Shown piece after piece: positions 11,430 to 24,063 of a stretch of DNA of 64,000 bases. The position numbers and the translations under genes are program-made. The stretch lies in contig NC_070563.1 in NCBI RefSeq assembly GCF_026914185.1, forward strand, positions 5,911,001 through 5,975,000. The letters are read 5' to 3'. Numbering within the stretch: position 1 is the first letter of the stretch; each line of letters starts with the position of its first letter. The stretch comes from Puccinia triticina (lineage: Eukaryota; Basidiomycota; Pucciniomycetes; Pucciniales; Pucciniaceae). Below the pieces are notes generated by a model. The model was not told the DNA's origin. It worked only from the letters and a program-made list of their open reading frames with translations, and did not search any database.

Positions 11430-12815
11430 TTCAGAAAACAAACATGAGATTGACCGTCTTCTGACGTCAACAGCTGCGGTCCGCGCAAGCTAAAAATTAC
11501 TTCGCGCGCAGAAAAGGAGTGCATATTTCCCACCTTTTTTTATCAATTAAAAGAGGGGGTTTTCCTTACCCCCCTCAAAAAAAGTTCAGAGTTTTTGGAG
11601 GCATCCTTGTGATGCAAAAATATATGTATATATAAAACAATTCCATCAATTTCTTGACAGTCCCCCAACAGCACCACCCTGGGGATTTCTTACCTGCCAA
11701 AACTTGGTTGGTTGGGTACAACACCCCTCAAAAACAAAGCTCAAGGGGCAGAAGGCAGCCGCCGTGCCAATGGCCGGTCATTGAGCGGAGTACACATGTA
11801 TACACAACTCCCCCAATGAGCAGACAGTAACATGGTGTGCAAGTTACCGGTCATTGGGGGGCTTCTGTACTCCTGTCCATGTCTGGTTTCTTCTGGTCAT
11901 CAAGAGAAGTAAACACTTCCTTCAATGACCGGTTGGTTTGCTCCGGTCATTGAGAGAAGTGAGCACTCCATTCAATGACCGGCTTTGCTCCAGTCATTGA
12001 GATGCACATGTCCCAATAACCAGAACAAACCGGTCATTGAGAGGGGTGTTCACTCCTCTTGATGACCAGAAGGAATCAGTCATATTGATGACCCAAAGGA
12101 ACTGATCATCAAGAGGATCAAGAGGAGTATATACTTCCCTTGATGACTGCTTTGTTCTGGTCATTGGCACATATGCATCTCTAGTATGTTATACCCTTCT
12201 TCCAGGGGCCTCTTGATAACCGGATCAAACTGGTCATTGAGGGCAGTGTTTGCTCCTCTCAATGAACGGAAGGGAGCCAGCTGTTGAGGGGAGTGCTTGA
12301 TCCTCTGGATGACCAGAGTGGTCATCAAGGGATGTATGTTCTCCACTCAATGCCTGGAAAAGAACGGGCATAGAGAGGAGCCCATAATCCCCTTGCAATC
12401 TATGTCTGCGCTGGCCACTGGGCCGCTCATTGGGAGTTGTGTATACTCTGCTTGATGACCCGCTTGTGCTGGCCATTGGCATGGTGGCTGCCTTTGCCCC
12501 TCAAACTTTGTATTTGAGGGGCGGTGTACCCAACCAACCGAGTTTTGGCAGGTTAAGGATCCTCGGGGAAGGATCCTCGGGGTGGTGCTACCTGGGGACC
12601 GGGAGCCTGTAAGGCAATTTTTGGAATGAATATTTCATATATTTTTTTTGCATCATAAGGATGCGTCCAAAAATTCTATGATTTTTTGGAGGGGGCAAGG
12701 AAGAAAATGAGGAAAAACCCCCTGCTTCTTTCAGGGGAGCTTGCTTTGCGGATAGTTTTTTGAGGCTTGTGCACACAGCGGGCTCAACATTGGGGGACGG
12801 TCCATTATGTGTGCA
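11430..12815. mobile_element. Foldback element with hairpin-array core (copy B)
   Basis: The two sides are long imperfect inverted repeats. On the left, 11690-11780 reads CACCCTGGGGATTTCTTACC, CTGCCAAAACTTGGTTGG and CTCAAGGGGCAGAAGGCAGC; on the right, 12480-12600 gives the reverse complement of the same blocks. Further out, CGGTCCGCGCAAGC and CTTCGCGCGCAG on the left mirror CTTTGCGG and TGTGCACAC on the right. The core is an array of GGTCATTGAGAG/CTCTCAATGACC hairpins. The same design with the same arm sequence blocks occurs in the sharply bounded element at 20962-24057. The ends are approximate because the outer arms have diverged and no target duplication was found. Confidence 0.6.
11780..12480. 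repeat. Degenerate hairpin array
   Basis: Tandem, imperfect units alternate GGTCATTGAGAGGAGTG with its complement CACTCCTCTCAATGACC, so each pair can fold into a stem of roughly 15-20 bp. Units are irregular in length and sequence. It is the core of foldback copy B. Confidence 0.75.
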
Positions 12816-14020
12816 AAGAGTTTTCCACTGATGGGCAAAGTAGGTCCATATTTTATTCATACATCTATTATTTCTTCTCTTTTTTTATTCTCATCTCTTC
12901 AGTTTCATGGTCCTAAAACATAGTCTCTGTTCTGTTGTTTTATATCTAGTTTTGTTCTGTTTATCCCTGCTCTTCTGTTTTATTTTCTTTTGTTGTGGTT
13001 TTGTTTTGTAGTTAGGGATGTGATGACGTGTCACTCCCCAGAGTCCAAGTTTAAGTTCAAACTTGGAGGATGGGACGGCATGGGACTTGCTCTGATCCAC
13101 AAGAAATTAAATCACCTTTCTGATCCGCTGGCAGTATCCCCAGCACTTTCCTGATCCCTGGCCAAGTGGCCTGTATCCCTATCATTTTGATCATCACCGG
13201 CATTATCCCTGGCATCCTTTCCTGATTCCTCTCTCATCCTATCTTCATCCACCAAACCCGCCAACGTTATTCCATCCCAGTGTCTCTCAAAAATCCCCCC
13301 CAATGCTATCACTTTCCAATCCTCATCTCATTTTCTGGACCACCCATGAGGGCAGCCACTCAACACCATTCCCTCAACTCTTTGCCTACCGCCTGGCACA
13401 GGCAAATTAGGAGTTCCACAGTGGGGAGCTCAAACACACAAAGTAAAGCCACAACAATACCTGTATCCAACCAAATTCAAGCCACGCCCTCATCCTCTTT
13501 GTCATGAACTTGCCTGTTGTCATCAAGAACCTCTGCATCATCAATGATCTCCTTGTGGAGGGTAGTTGCAGGGCGTAGTCAATTCATTTTGGCGCTTCCT
13601 TTTTTCACACCCAATTGCATAACTTGAAATCCATTGCTATAGATGTCCAACACCTCTTTTTTGTTTGTTTGATGTGATTTTGGAGAGACACAGAAAATAT
13701 TGTACTGGTTTGCCATCTTGATGAAGCTGACCATTGATGGCATCAAAATTTTATTCTTGTGTGACTGACAAATATGATATTGTCTGTATTGTTTGTTAAG
13801 CAAGTCAAGGAGCTCACGTAGCTGTACAAGATGGAATGTATTTTGTTAATAAACTATGCAAATTCTTTCACTAAATGATACAGGAATAATATTGAATAAT
13901 TTACAGCTGGAATGGCAAGCAAGTACTCATCTTTCAGCAAACTGATCTTTTTTACCATGCCTGTTTTGTTGTGAAAGTACTTCAAAAAGAAGTTTTGTTT
14001 TTTTAAGTAAAAGTGCTTAG
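12816..14020. other. No gene seen
   Basis: AT-rich repeats-only sequence. A short perfect-arm palindrome (CCAAGTTT...AAACTTGG) lies near 13043-13064. No frame resembles a known protein. Confidence 0.45.
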
Positions 14021-14024
14021 CCAC

Positions 14025-16520
14025 AAACACCAGGGGGGAAAGTGTGGCACTCTCTGGAGAGTGCCAGGCCGTAATTCTGTCAGTCAAATGGTCTGATGTG
14101 AGTTAGATGTGAGTTTCAACTCTTTTTTCAACTTTCTTCCCAACAGATGTGTGACTGTAGGTGAAGTGGTTGCGGGATGATCTGTAACTCAATTCCAACA
14201 CATGGAAATATCTTAGTTGAAATTTTCTGTTTGGTTCATATCAAACAAAATCCTAGATGTGAGCTTCAATTCACAACGTGTTTTGCCAAGAATGTAACTA
14301 TCCTGATGCTCAAAGATATCCTTCACCAAGTGAAAAGGAATATTTTTTCAGGGCTGATTTTTTTTTTCAATCAAAACCCACATAAAATCATATAATGAAA
14401 GATAGCTGTAAAATATAGCAACCACAAAGGCTCAGTTAACTGGTAAATCAATCCTTGTGGGATATTTCTGCCATGCCTGTTCCCTTCATCAATTGGTAGG
14501 AAAGTTATGTAAAATTAAATTTCTCTTTTTTGAAAATCACACAGTGTCAAAGCTGGGAAAACCTCTGTAACCTGTATTCCCTCCCTCTAATATGAAATGT
14601 GAACAATCAAAGAGGCCTTTTCATCAACCATGTTTACCAAGTGATGGTCCACTTCTGCAGGCTAAAGTTTGCCATGCTGTCAGCTGTTCATTTGGGACCA
14701 TGCACCTTTTGTATGTGAATACACATTGCACAATTTCCCTCACTTTTCCTCCATCTGACTGAAAAATGCAGCGGCTAGAGGTTAAAATTATTAAGCTTCA
14801 CAGGGGGAAGGGGGCAGATTGGTGGATATCAACAGGTGCATCAATATTTTGATGATCCTGGAACCAGTAGGAGAAAGATTTAAATAGCTGGTCTGAGAAC
14901 TCTGAGGTGAAAAGTCAATTCTGAAATGTCCACACACATCTCAGCATGGGTCATACCATTTGTCTTGTAGATTTATCCTCTTCACACCTTTTCCCTGACT
15001 GTTTTGGGCAATTTTTTCCTCCAGGTAGCATGCCTTCATCACACCTGCCATCATGTCCCTGTCCATTGTGCAACAAAATAGGGTTGATTGCTTTTATCAT
15101 ATGCTAATTATTAGCACCAGGTGTAAGAATGGTGCTCTTTTGACCTGCTGTATCCAGAACAATCAAAATTATCATCATTTTGGAGTGGCAAAAATGGTGT
15201 TCATATGTGTTGCAAATCACCAAAAAAACATGTGTTCTGGGAGTTTCAAGCTGGGCACAAGTCAACTACGGGGGCAGCGGGGAAAAAGGGATCAGCTCTG
15301 TATCCCCCGGGGTCCCCAGGGAGGGTGTTTTTTTGCTATGTCCACCATCATGCTTGGCCGAACATCAGGGTGGACATTGGCGAGTTGCTTGTTTACATGG
15401 GCTCGATGACCCTTGTTTGCTGGTCATTGAGCTCGGAAAGCCCCAACTCAATGAACAGTACACTAAATACTGTTCATTCAGCTTGGCTTTTCCGAGCTTG
15501 GTGGACAGTATAGACCGCCCACCAAGCTCAGAAAGGCCCAGATCAATGGCCAATAGGTGCTGGTCATCGGACTAGGGCTTCTCCGACTGGATGGCCAACA
15601 CAAACTGGCCATCGAGTTTGGAGAGGCCGCACTTGACAGGCATCATGCCCTGGTAGTTGATACGTAGCCTCTTTGAGCTCAAATCTGATGACCAGTACAT
15701 ACTTCTCATCCAGTGACGCCAAGAAGCCCTAGCCCGATGACCAGCACATGCTGGTCCTCTAGTCAGCCTTTCCGAGCATGGTAGGCAGTTTGCACTGGTC
15801 ACTCAGCTTGGAAAAGTGCAGCAGGATGAACAGTACATACTTTCCATCAAGCCGGGACTTTCCTTGCGCTATGTACAGTACATACGGTCCTTCAAGCTGG
15901 GAGGGGCCCGGCTCAATGACCAACATGCAGTACTGGTCACTGATTTGGGATTTTCCCAGCCAGCTAGTGACCTGTGATCAAGTGGAGGGTGTCTCCACTC
16001 AATGGCTGGTAGAACCAGTCACCAAGTAAGGAACCCCTCCACTCAACAGCCAGTACACACATCAGTCATTGAGTGGATAATCCCTCCACTCAATGACATT
16101 AAAAACCAGTCATTGAGTGGAGGATGTCTCCATTTGGTGGCTGGTAATTTAGATATGGTCATTGAGTGTACACAACCTCCAATCAATGGTTGTCCAACAT
16201 TCATCAAGTGGAGGGAATCTTCACTCAATGACTTTACACCCCATTCATTGAGTGGAGGGGGTCTCAACTTGATTTGTGAAACACACCACTAAGTTTAGAA
16301 TACAAGGGTGTACCAGGCATCAAGTGGGGGTACCCTCAACTCAATTACCAACATGTTTGCCATGGAGTGGATCAAAGATCAGCCTGAGTTGAACATAAGG
16401 TCAACATCTTTGAATCCTGAATGCCACATGCTCACACATTTGACATCAGACAGTCTTCCCAAAGGAACATATGGTCTGGCACTCTCCAGGGAGTGCCACA
16501 CTTTCCCCCCTGGTGAAAAT
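14025..16520. mobile_element. Foldback element with hairpin-array core (copy C, diverged)
   Basis: The block CACCAGGGGGGAAAGTGTGG, continuing through CACTCTCTGGAGAGTGCCAG, at about 14029-14080 is repeated in inverted orientation at about 16470-16522, and the match continues weakly inward (GTCTGATGT). Between them is another hairpin array (15400-16360). The overall design matches copies A and B, but the arm sequence differs, so it is either a separate family or a strongly diverged one. Boundaries are approximate and no target duplication was found. Confidence 0.45.
15400..16360. repeat. Hairpin array, two unit types
   Basis: The first part alternates units around TGACCAGTAC and CTCGGAAAG/CTTTCCGAG. 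The second part alternates GTCATTGAGTGGAGG with CCTCCACTCAATGAC. Stems of 12-18 bp can form between neighbouring units. It has no coding capacity. Confidence 0.7.
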
Positions 16521-18751
16521 GATTTGGCCTGTCCAATGTAGAAATGAGAAGCAAATGCTTGAGTGCTAGTCAAAGCCCCAGGGGCAGTACTTTTGTGAGT
16601 AGTAGATACATTTGAGGCAGGTCAATTGCATAGTTTGAGATACCATGGATATCACCATAACCAACCATCTCTTCCAGATGTTCATTAAACACCCAATATA
16701 CCTAGCTTTCATGGAAAAGTTACATTCAACAATACTAGAGAAATGACGCAGGCAGATTAGCATATTTGCAAGGCATGGTGCTTTGGATTTTTTTGCTTTT
16801 GAAAGAGCCTGGGGCACAAGAAACTTTTCATAGACTGAATTGATGATGCTAATGAACCCCTTGCTTACATGGAAAGCTTTTTTTGGGGGGAAGAGTCTGT
16901 CTGCTTCCCCTTAATTGACCATGTTGGACAAAGAATGTAAAGACTAGTCATCCTGACATTTTTTGTCTGACATAATACAGAAATGGTGTATTCTTGAGTA
17001 AAGCACAAATCAAAATGAAGAATTGAACTGCAAATGTGCCCAAAGTAAGGAAACAGTTGGATGTAACTTAAAGTCATCAAAAGTCTGATTTTTCAACACA
17101 CACTAGCCAGGGATAAATTTTAACAATTTAACAGATTGTTATGGTCTGGTCTCACCAAGGAAAATATACTGTCACCAGATTAAAGGTTTCATCAGCCTAA
17201 GTCCAATGAGCTACCCACCATTTGCACAGTTTGCCCCATGGACAGCCCCCTGTAGGAAAAAATGAGCCATTATATCTTACTTATGGTAGAACCAGAGTAG
17301 GAACAAAGTAGCAGCCATTGTTAGTTGATGCCACCTGATTTCTGGTGACAATTTATTTTTCCTGGTGGTGTATTGAGAGAAAGAAAGGCAATTGGGTTCT
17401 GGCGTTATGGATCCTAAGCCAGTAGATTGTGGGATGAGGAAGCTGTCTAGATTTCCAGCATTTTGAGTTATGAGTGTGTGGACTGTAACATGTATGTATG
17501 TGACAGGCTATATACATTGCAAAGTCCTCACTACAGCTCATAACACAGATAACTGTAAAAAATGTCACCAATGAAAGTCAACCATATCATTGACACCACA
17601 GTGGCACAGATGACTTAGTTCAACAGATTTCAGATGATTGTAAAGCAGCTCTTGGAGTTGGATGTATCATGTGGCCCCTGATAAATACACATGTCTCAAG
17701 CTTTCAAGTTTCAATCCATTAACAGAAAACCCAGCTGACAGGGCCACATATTCCCTCCTTGAAGGATGTCACCCACATGTGCGGGTCAGCAAACTATCAA
17801 CAAGCCAAACATGGCAGTTTGAGCGATTTAAGAGTTGTTGATTGACTTTGATTGGCTCCATTCAACAACATCAAAATCTGAACTTGAGGTTGCATGGGGA
17901 TTGGCAGTGCGGGTGCATGTTTTGCACGTTGATATCTGGCTGTAACAAAACACTGAAGGATGTCTGCCAAGCGTGTGGGAGACATTCATCAAGGAGGGAA
18001 TACACGGACCATTCATACACGGACCATTCAGGTGAGAAGAACATGCCTACTTCTTGTAGCAGCAACCTTTTTAACTCACTCTTTCTCAGCTCTATTGAAC
18101 CTGTTTTCTTAAGGTGCTTGCTTTTTTACTAATTTGTCTTTCCTGGAAGATAGTAAAACTTCACATACATACATGGAGCAAGTGAAGTTATTGCTCCTAA
18201 TTCCCTGCAATGTCTCCTCAAAAGATAAAACCAAATCCTTGCCTGATCATAACATGAGGAAGAAATGGAATAATGCCTACTTGAGATGAGATGGGCGAGG
18301 GTGGTTAAGGGGGTCATTTCGGGAAGAGGTTGATGTCAAGAAAATCCAATGAGTTCACCGGACAATAAAACACTAGTCTTTCTCAGGATCTGAGTTGGAA
18401 GAAAGATATTGGAGAAGACAAAGGTCAAGGTAAGATGACGGTCAAGGTCGACTCAATCTTGAGGGATGCTTCGTTGGATAAGTGGGGCGAAAGATTGTTT
18501 GGAATGTTCTCGAGGCGTTTCGATTAACAATTTCAGAAAGAAAATGAAAGGAATTGAGTGATGTAGAAGTACAAAACATCGGGTTCCATCCACTTCCAAT
18601 ACCCGATGAATAAATATGTAGAATGTTCTTGGTCGTGATTTCTTACCATGACGGGCTCTTATAGCTTAAAGAGGGGGGGGGGGGGGGAGGCGGAGCGTGG
18701 AAAGAATGAAAGAATGGAAAACCCATGAGAAACCAATACGTCGTACGATAA
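16521..18751. other. No gene seen
   Basis: Mostly AT-rich repeat-like sequence. A run of 16 G lies near 18671-18687 just before the Smr gene's 3' end. No coding signature was found on either strand. Confidence 0.45.
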
Positions 18752-19980
18752 TCAGACGATAAGGCATCCCTCTTTAGAATCAGGGTTGCAAGAAATACGG
18801 TCGAGGATGTTGATGCCCCGGCCGACATGATCTCCAGGGACGTTAAGTTGGACTACAAGGATGCCGGGGTTGCGTGGGTGTTCTTCAAAAGCTAGTTTGT
18901 GTTTCCTGATCAGCCCCTCGATCGCTGGCTTCAACAGGGGCTTCGAGTTTACAGAATGAAGACCCTTCCCGACGATGAATTGTAGCCGATCCGGCCGGCC
19001 GTTCTTCTCTGCTCGTTGTATGAACTTCTCGGCATAAGTTAAGGATTCCTTGACATAAAGACCGTGCAAGTCGATCGTGTCCGCAGGCAAGTTGTGGTTA
19101 TTCTCTGTAGGCGCAGTGAAAAAGATAGGTATGTTGACCCCTTCGTGAGCGTCATTGATCGGGACGGCGTCTGCACTTCGTAAGTCACCAGATGGGACAC
19201 TGACCTTTAAAGAGCCAGTCAGCTGCCTGTTTGTTTAATTTCTCTTGCTGCTGCTTATGTCGATTCGCTTGTTCTCTGAGTGATTTGGCTTGCCCGTGTT
19301 GAGAGGCAAGACGGGCCTCTTTGAATTTTTGCTCCATCAGCTTACCCTCCTCGAGGGCTTGATTGCGCAGACTGACGAAATGAGGGTCTCGGGCGTTTTT
19401 CTGGTTATTCGTCTGTGGTGGGAATTCATCGCACGCGAACAAGCAAGATGATGCAAACAAAGGAAGAACATCAGAGTTGTCTCTCTCCTCGGGTGAAACG
19501 ATTGGGAAAGAAATCGGGTTGGACTATCTGTTTGGAGAAGCTCGCACTTCAAGAAATAGAATAACTGCATCTGTCAAGTGCGGAATCGGATCATCACCTG
19601 AGGCCGAGAGTCTGACGGGGGACGACCCCACGAGTGTGTCTCGTCGGTCGGCGGAGGTTGGCCAGAAGGAGCATCCTGGTTCTTGCGTTCCACCCATTGT
19701 TGGAATTTCTTTAACCTATCCAAGCCAATCCCCAAAATAACATAAACGCATGCGAACCCAAGAGATGATTAGAGTACGTTAATTTGCTAAAATTGAGTCA
19801 AATAAGATTAGTCAGGACAGAGTGAGGGGAGGCTAGCAATCACAGTCTTATCGCAACGTGGAAGAAGGCCATCAGGACCTCAAGAAGGATACCGGCAAAC
19901 AAATCGCAAAACGACGCGGTATAGGAAGGAAGGTCAGCTTTGTTGATGTGCTCGTAATACAGCCCTGTCTTGACGCCCGC
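18752..19980 (-). CDS. Smr-domain protein with DUF1771
   Basis: Four exons splice in phase: about 19980-19844, 19715-19598, 19412-19205 and 19104-18752. The first carries a hydrophobic stretch (LFAGILLEVLMAFFHVAIRL). The third holds a DUF1771-type charged helix (DPHFVSLRNQALEEGKLMEQ ... QANRHKQQQEKLNKQAADWL). The last holds an Smr domain with DTIDLHGLYVKESL, the IVGKGLHS loop and GILVVQL. Smr domains bind or nick nucleic acid, and eukaryotic DUF1771-Smr proteins act in RNA or ribosome-linked quality control; that role here is from family knowledge. The junction AAAG|GTCAGT to CTACAG|AGAATAAC restores the usual KENN spacing before DTIDLHG. The N-terminal exon(s) upstream of about 19980 were not found, so the 5' end is incomplete. 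Confidence 0.75.
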
Positions 19981-20404
19981 TCAGAACCTTGGCATCTCGG
20001 CTCCGTGATCGGATTTCATATCCGCCCTATCTCAGGCTGCAAGGGGGCCGGGCTCAGGCCCAAAATCGCTGTCCGAACCCGACCCACGTGGAAAGGCGGG
20101 CTGGGCTTATATATCATCAGCAGGTCTTTTTGGAGGAAACAGCACCGTGTATTTAAAGACTGATAATTAAACTCCTTAAATACACCAGTTCTGCTTGTGG
20201 TGTAATATTTGGGCAGCAGTTCCCCCTGTGTTGGGTTCACTGGTGCAGCCCGAAAATTGTACCAAGTGCAGAGCCGGTGGATTTAAGGAAGTTGAATGAA
20301 GTCTGACGCGGGGAGAATGATAATTAGGCCAAGCCATCAATACCTCCCCACGTGGTGTACGGCCAAGAGGTCTCACAAAGCTCCTTGCACGCTATGAAGT
20401 TGCA

Positions 20405-20520
20405 GCGCAGGGTAGTTACGTTACGGATAACGGTAACGTAACAGTAACATAGCATTTTTTTGCCGTTACAGTTACCGTTACTTGTAACAGCGCTGTGTTA
20501 CGTTATCATGTAACTGTAAA
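20405..20520. repeat. GTTAC-rich repeat, related to the ends of the 27654-30844 element
   Basis: Dense GTTACGTTACGG, GGTAACGTAACAG and CCGTTACAGTTACCG words. It starts with GGGTAGTTACGTTACGG, close to the right terminus of the TIR element at 27654-30844 (GGGTGGGCAGTTACGTTACG when reversed). Probably a fragment or short internally deleted derivative. Confidence 0.5.
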
Positions 20521-21784
20521 GGCTTTTAAAAGGAGTCCATGCATTTTATATTCACTAAGGAACTCGCGGCTCTGCCGCGGAAAATTGACTCATATCATCC
20601 GCCGCAAAAGATGAAATTGACAATACTGCAGTTGTTGGTTTCTTATTTTAGTGCAATATAAATTGTAAGGAGAAAATGACCTGAGGTGAATTTTTGCTCC
20701 CAACTCCTGAGTTTGGGCAAATTTGTCCTAGAGAACCCCAGGTTGATATGGTAACCTGAAAATTTGCCATAGAAATGGATTCTCAAACCATAAACATTGC
20801 CCTGTAGGGGCCATACAATAGCACTGTTCACGTAAGAAATCTATGACCATGTGAGAGATATACATCAGCATACTTTCCCAGCCAAATTGGCTGGCACAAT
20901 GGGATAAACTTTATTTCAATCTTGCTGATGTTTAGCTTACGTGAAGAGTGCTAATATTTCAACGGATGTACTTCGCGCACTGCGAAAAACTTGTCGCGCA
21001 CTGCAGGGGGTGTCCACTCGACGTCCCAGCCACAGTGCGCGGTAGCTCAAAACGCTTCGCGCACTGCAAATGAAAAGCTTGAAAATCCCCTTTTTTTTCT
21101 GCCAGCCGGCAGAGGGGATTTTCCTTGCCCCTCCTCCATTTTCCTGGGGTATTTGGACCCCTCAGCATGATGTAGAAAAAGGATGATAAAGAAATACAAA
21201 AACTAAGCGGAGCGCCTCCCCGGGGCGCACCCCCCGTGGATTTTCAACCTGCCAAAAGTCCATGGATTGGGTACACAGCCCCTCAAGAACAGAGTTCAAG
21301 GGGCAGAAGTACATACCCCATGACTTCGCCGTGCCAATGGCCGGCACAGGCCGGAGCGGAGTACAACATGCAAACTCCCCCGATGACCGGCCAGCACCCA
21401 GGGGGAGTGCAAATCACCGGTCATCGAGTGGATTAAGCAGTCCTCTCGATGACTGGAACGGTCCCGGTCATCGAGAGAAGTAAACACACCTCTCCATGAA
21501 CGGGACCGTTCTGGTCATCAAGAGGAGTACACACACCTCTTGATGACCGGTGTGGTAACCCTGTTCCCACTCATATCACCATTCTCATATCATACATATC
21601 CCTCACATATCCATCATTATTATTCCAGATTCAGATTCTACACCTCATTTTACCCCTAGTCACTCACTCATACCACCCTGAAATTCCCTTTGGATCAGAA
21701 GTTATTAGCATATACAGTTTCATTGGTATTTTCCTGCTTCTCACATTTCATCTACATTACATATTCCAGTCATCATCACCATAG

Positions 21785-21990
21785 CTACATATATTACACA
21801 TTACATAGTGCTCATCATTACTACATTTCATCTACATTACATAGTGCTCATCATTACTACATTTCATTACATTACATAGTGCTCATCATTACTACATTTC
21901 ATCTACATTACATAGTGCTCATCATTACTTCACTTCATCATTACATTACATAGTGCTCATCATTACTTCACTTCATCACTACATTTCATC
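21785..21990. repeat. Minisatellite, unit about 37 bp
   Basis: About five tandem units around CATTACATAGTGCTCATCAT, followed by TACTACATTTCATCTA, with small length changes between units. It lies in the core of foldback copy A. An open frame across it is a by-product of the repeat. Confidence 0.8.
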
Positions 21991-22524
21991 ATTTCTCATC
22001 TTCAGACCTTGTCACATTGTGCTCATCATGATTTCCCCTTGTTGTATTTCCTCACATATATACTCCCCTCTATATGTTGTATCCCCACATTGAATTTCTA
22101 CTCCATACACCCTGTATGACCTTTTCACCACACCATTAGATACACCTTCATCAGTACATATTTCACCACACCATTAGATAACATTGCCATTCACACATCT
22201 TATACACTTTCATACATACCAGAAATATATCCCCCTGCATATATCATTCACATTTGCACATCACCTTTCATCTTTGCCCCCCGCTACTCCTCCACTCCTC
22301 CTCATACCCTACAGGTACAAGTAGTCAGCTCATAGTATTAGTCAGTCTAAGATTATAGTAGTAAAGCCACACCTTTCTTCTTTTTCTTAGTGTTACACTC
22401 ATCCCCAGTAGTATTAGTCAGGAAGGCAGCTCTTATATCAGCATCCTTGGCATAGCTTACATTAGTACTGGTGTAGTTATACATTTCCCTTCCCAGCTCT
22501 ATTCTCCCATTTGAGTAGTTCTAC

Positions 22525-23225
22525 ACCGGAACGGTCCCGGTCATCGAGAGGAGTAAACACACCTCTTGATGGCCGTAACGGTCCCGGTCATTGAGAAGAG
22601 TAAACAAACCTCTCGATGACCGGAACAGTCCCGGTCATCGAGAGGAGAAACTCTTGGTGACCGGAGCAGACCTGGTCATCAAAACTTAATCCGCTTGATG
22701 AACGGGTCTGCTCCGGTCACCGAGAGGAGAAGCACTCCCTCAATGGCCGGAGCGAACTGTTCAAGGAGAGGAGTGATGAACGGTTCCCTCCGGTCATCGA
22801 GGGGAGTCTTTACTCCTCTAAATGACCGGAACAGACCCGGCCATCGAGAGGAGGATCACTCTTGATGACCGGGCTCTTTACTTCCCCAGGTCATTGAGAG
22901 AAGATTAAAGACTCCTCTTGATGACCGGGTCTGTTCCAGTCGTTGAGAGGAGGAGTGTTTCCTCCTCTCAATGACCGGAATGGACCCGTTCATCGAGAAG
23001 AGGGTTTAATGCTCTGAGTCTCGATAACTGGAACGGTTCCGGTCATCAAGAGGATCATTTGCCCCTCTTGATGACCGGAACGTTCCCGGTCATTGAGAGG
23101 ACCATTTCGCCCTCTTGATGACCGGAACGTTCCCGGTCATCGAGATGACCAGTTAGCCCTCTTGATGACCGGGACCGTTCCAGTAATCGAGAGGACTGCT
23201 TAATCCACTCGATGACCGGTGATTT
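22525..23225. repeat. Hairpin array in foldback copy A
   Basis: About a dozen paired units of the form CCGGTCATCGAGAGGAG, a 6-10 base spacer, then CTCCTCTCGATGACCGG, joined by AACGGTCC or GGAACAGAC linkers. Each pair can form a near-perfect stem of about 17-20 bp. The same motif continues in both arms (21340-21560). Confidence 0.85.
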
Positions 23226-23333
23226 GCACTCCCCCTGGGTGCTGGCTGGTCATTGGGGGAGTTTGCATGTTGTACTCCGCTCTGGGACCAGCCTGTGCCG
23301 GCCATCAGCACGGCGAAGTCATGGGGTATGTAC

Positions 23334-23704
23334 AGCCATTCTCGAAAAGCTTGCGGTTGGGTAGGCCCAAATTTCAGACTGCTATTTTCAGCCTCAAAGC
23401 CTGTATAGCCCCTGTATGACAGGCTGCATACAGTAATGTGATTGTAAGAAAATCACTACTTTCTTTGTTTTTAACTTTGGGGCCTTGAGGGTTGGACCAT
23501 CGGAATCCTGGACCAATTTTAAACTGATCAAACCCTTCGCCGCATCCCCCTCCCCTGCCCTGTGGTCAGCGCGGCACCCTCATCAAGCCAAACAGCCGCC
23601 CGAAGGGATTTTGACTGCCTGTACAGTGAAGCTGTACAGGCCTGTGGCTGAAATAAAAAAATTCTTTTTTCGGCCTCGAGCCCGCAAGCTTTTCCAGAAT
23701 GGCT
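23334..23704. mobile_element. 371-bp MITE nested in the right arm of copy A
   Basis: It interrupts the arm exactly where the left arm is continuous: arm sequence reads GGGGTATGTAC, then the insert, then GTACTTCTGCCCC. GTAC is duplicated (23330-23333 and 23705-23708). The insert's ends are inverted repeats AGCCATTCTCGAAAAGCTTG and its complement with one mismatch. The comparison of the two arms gives the empty site directly. Confidence 0.85.
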
Positions 23705-24063
23705 GTACTTCTGCCCCTCGAACTCTGTTTTCGAGGGGCTGTGTACCCGATCCATGGACTTTTGGCAGGTTGAAAATCCACGGGGGGTGCGCCCCGGGGA
23801 GGCGCTCTGCCTAGTTTTTGTATTTCTTTATCATCCTTTTTCTATGTCATGCTGAGGGGTCCAAATACCCCAAGAAAATGGAGGAGGGGCAAGAAAAATC
23901 CCCTCTGCCAGCTGGCAGAAAAAAAAAGGGGATTTTCAAGCTTTTTCATGTGCAGTGCGCGAAGCGTTTTGAGCTACCGCGCACTGTGGCCGGGACGTCG
24001 AGTGGACGCCCCCTGCAGTGCGCAACGAGTTTTTTGCAGTGCGCGAAGTACATCCGTATTTCA

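Larger units (their letters stand above)
20962..24057. mobile_element. Large foldback element with 475-bp inverted repeats and hairpin array (copy A)
   Basis: The ends are exact inverted repeats (ACGGATGTACTTCGCGCACT on the left, its complement to ACATCCGT on the right) and are flanked by ATTTCA at 20956-20961 and 24058-24063, a 6-bp target duplication. The left arm runs to about 21435 and the right arm from about 23210; the right arm is longer only because of a 371-bp nested insertion. The arms contain CTTCGCGCACTGCA repeats, CAACCTGCCAAAAGTCCATG and CTCAAGAACAGAGTTCAAGG blocks. The core holds a minisatellite and a hairpin array. Length is 3096 bp. No transposase or any other coding sequence is present, so it must be mobilised in trans. 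The superfamily is not assigned. Confidence 0.85.

Noticed and set aside
21690..21953. His/Tyr-rich open frame of 87 codons
   Set aside because: It lies across the 37-bp minisatellite in the foldback element and reflects the repeat.
11780..23225. Hairpin arrays as a possible CRISPR array
   Set aside because: Units are irregular, self-complementary and contiguous without unique spacers, there are no cas genes, and the context is eukaryotic.
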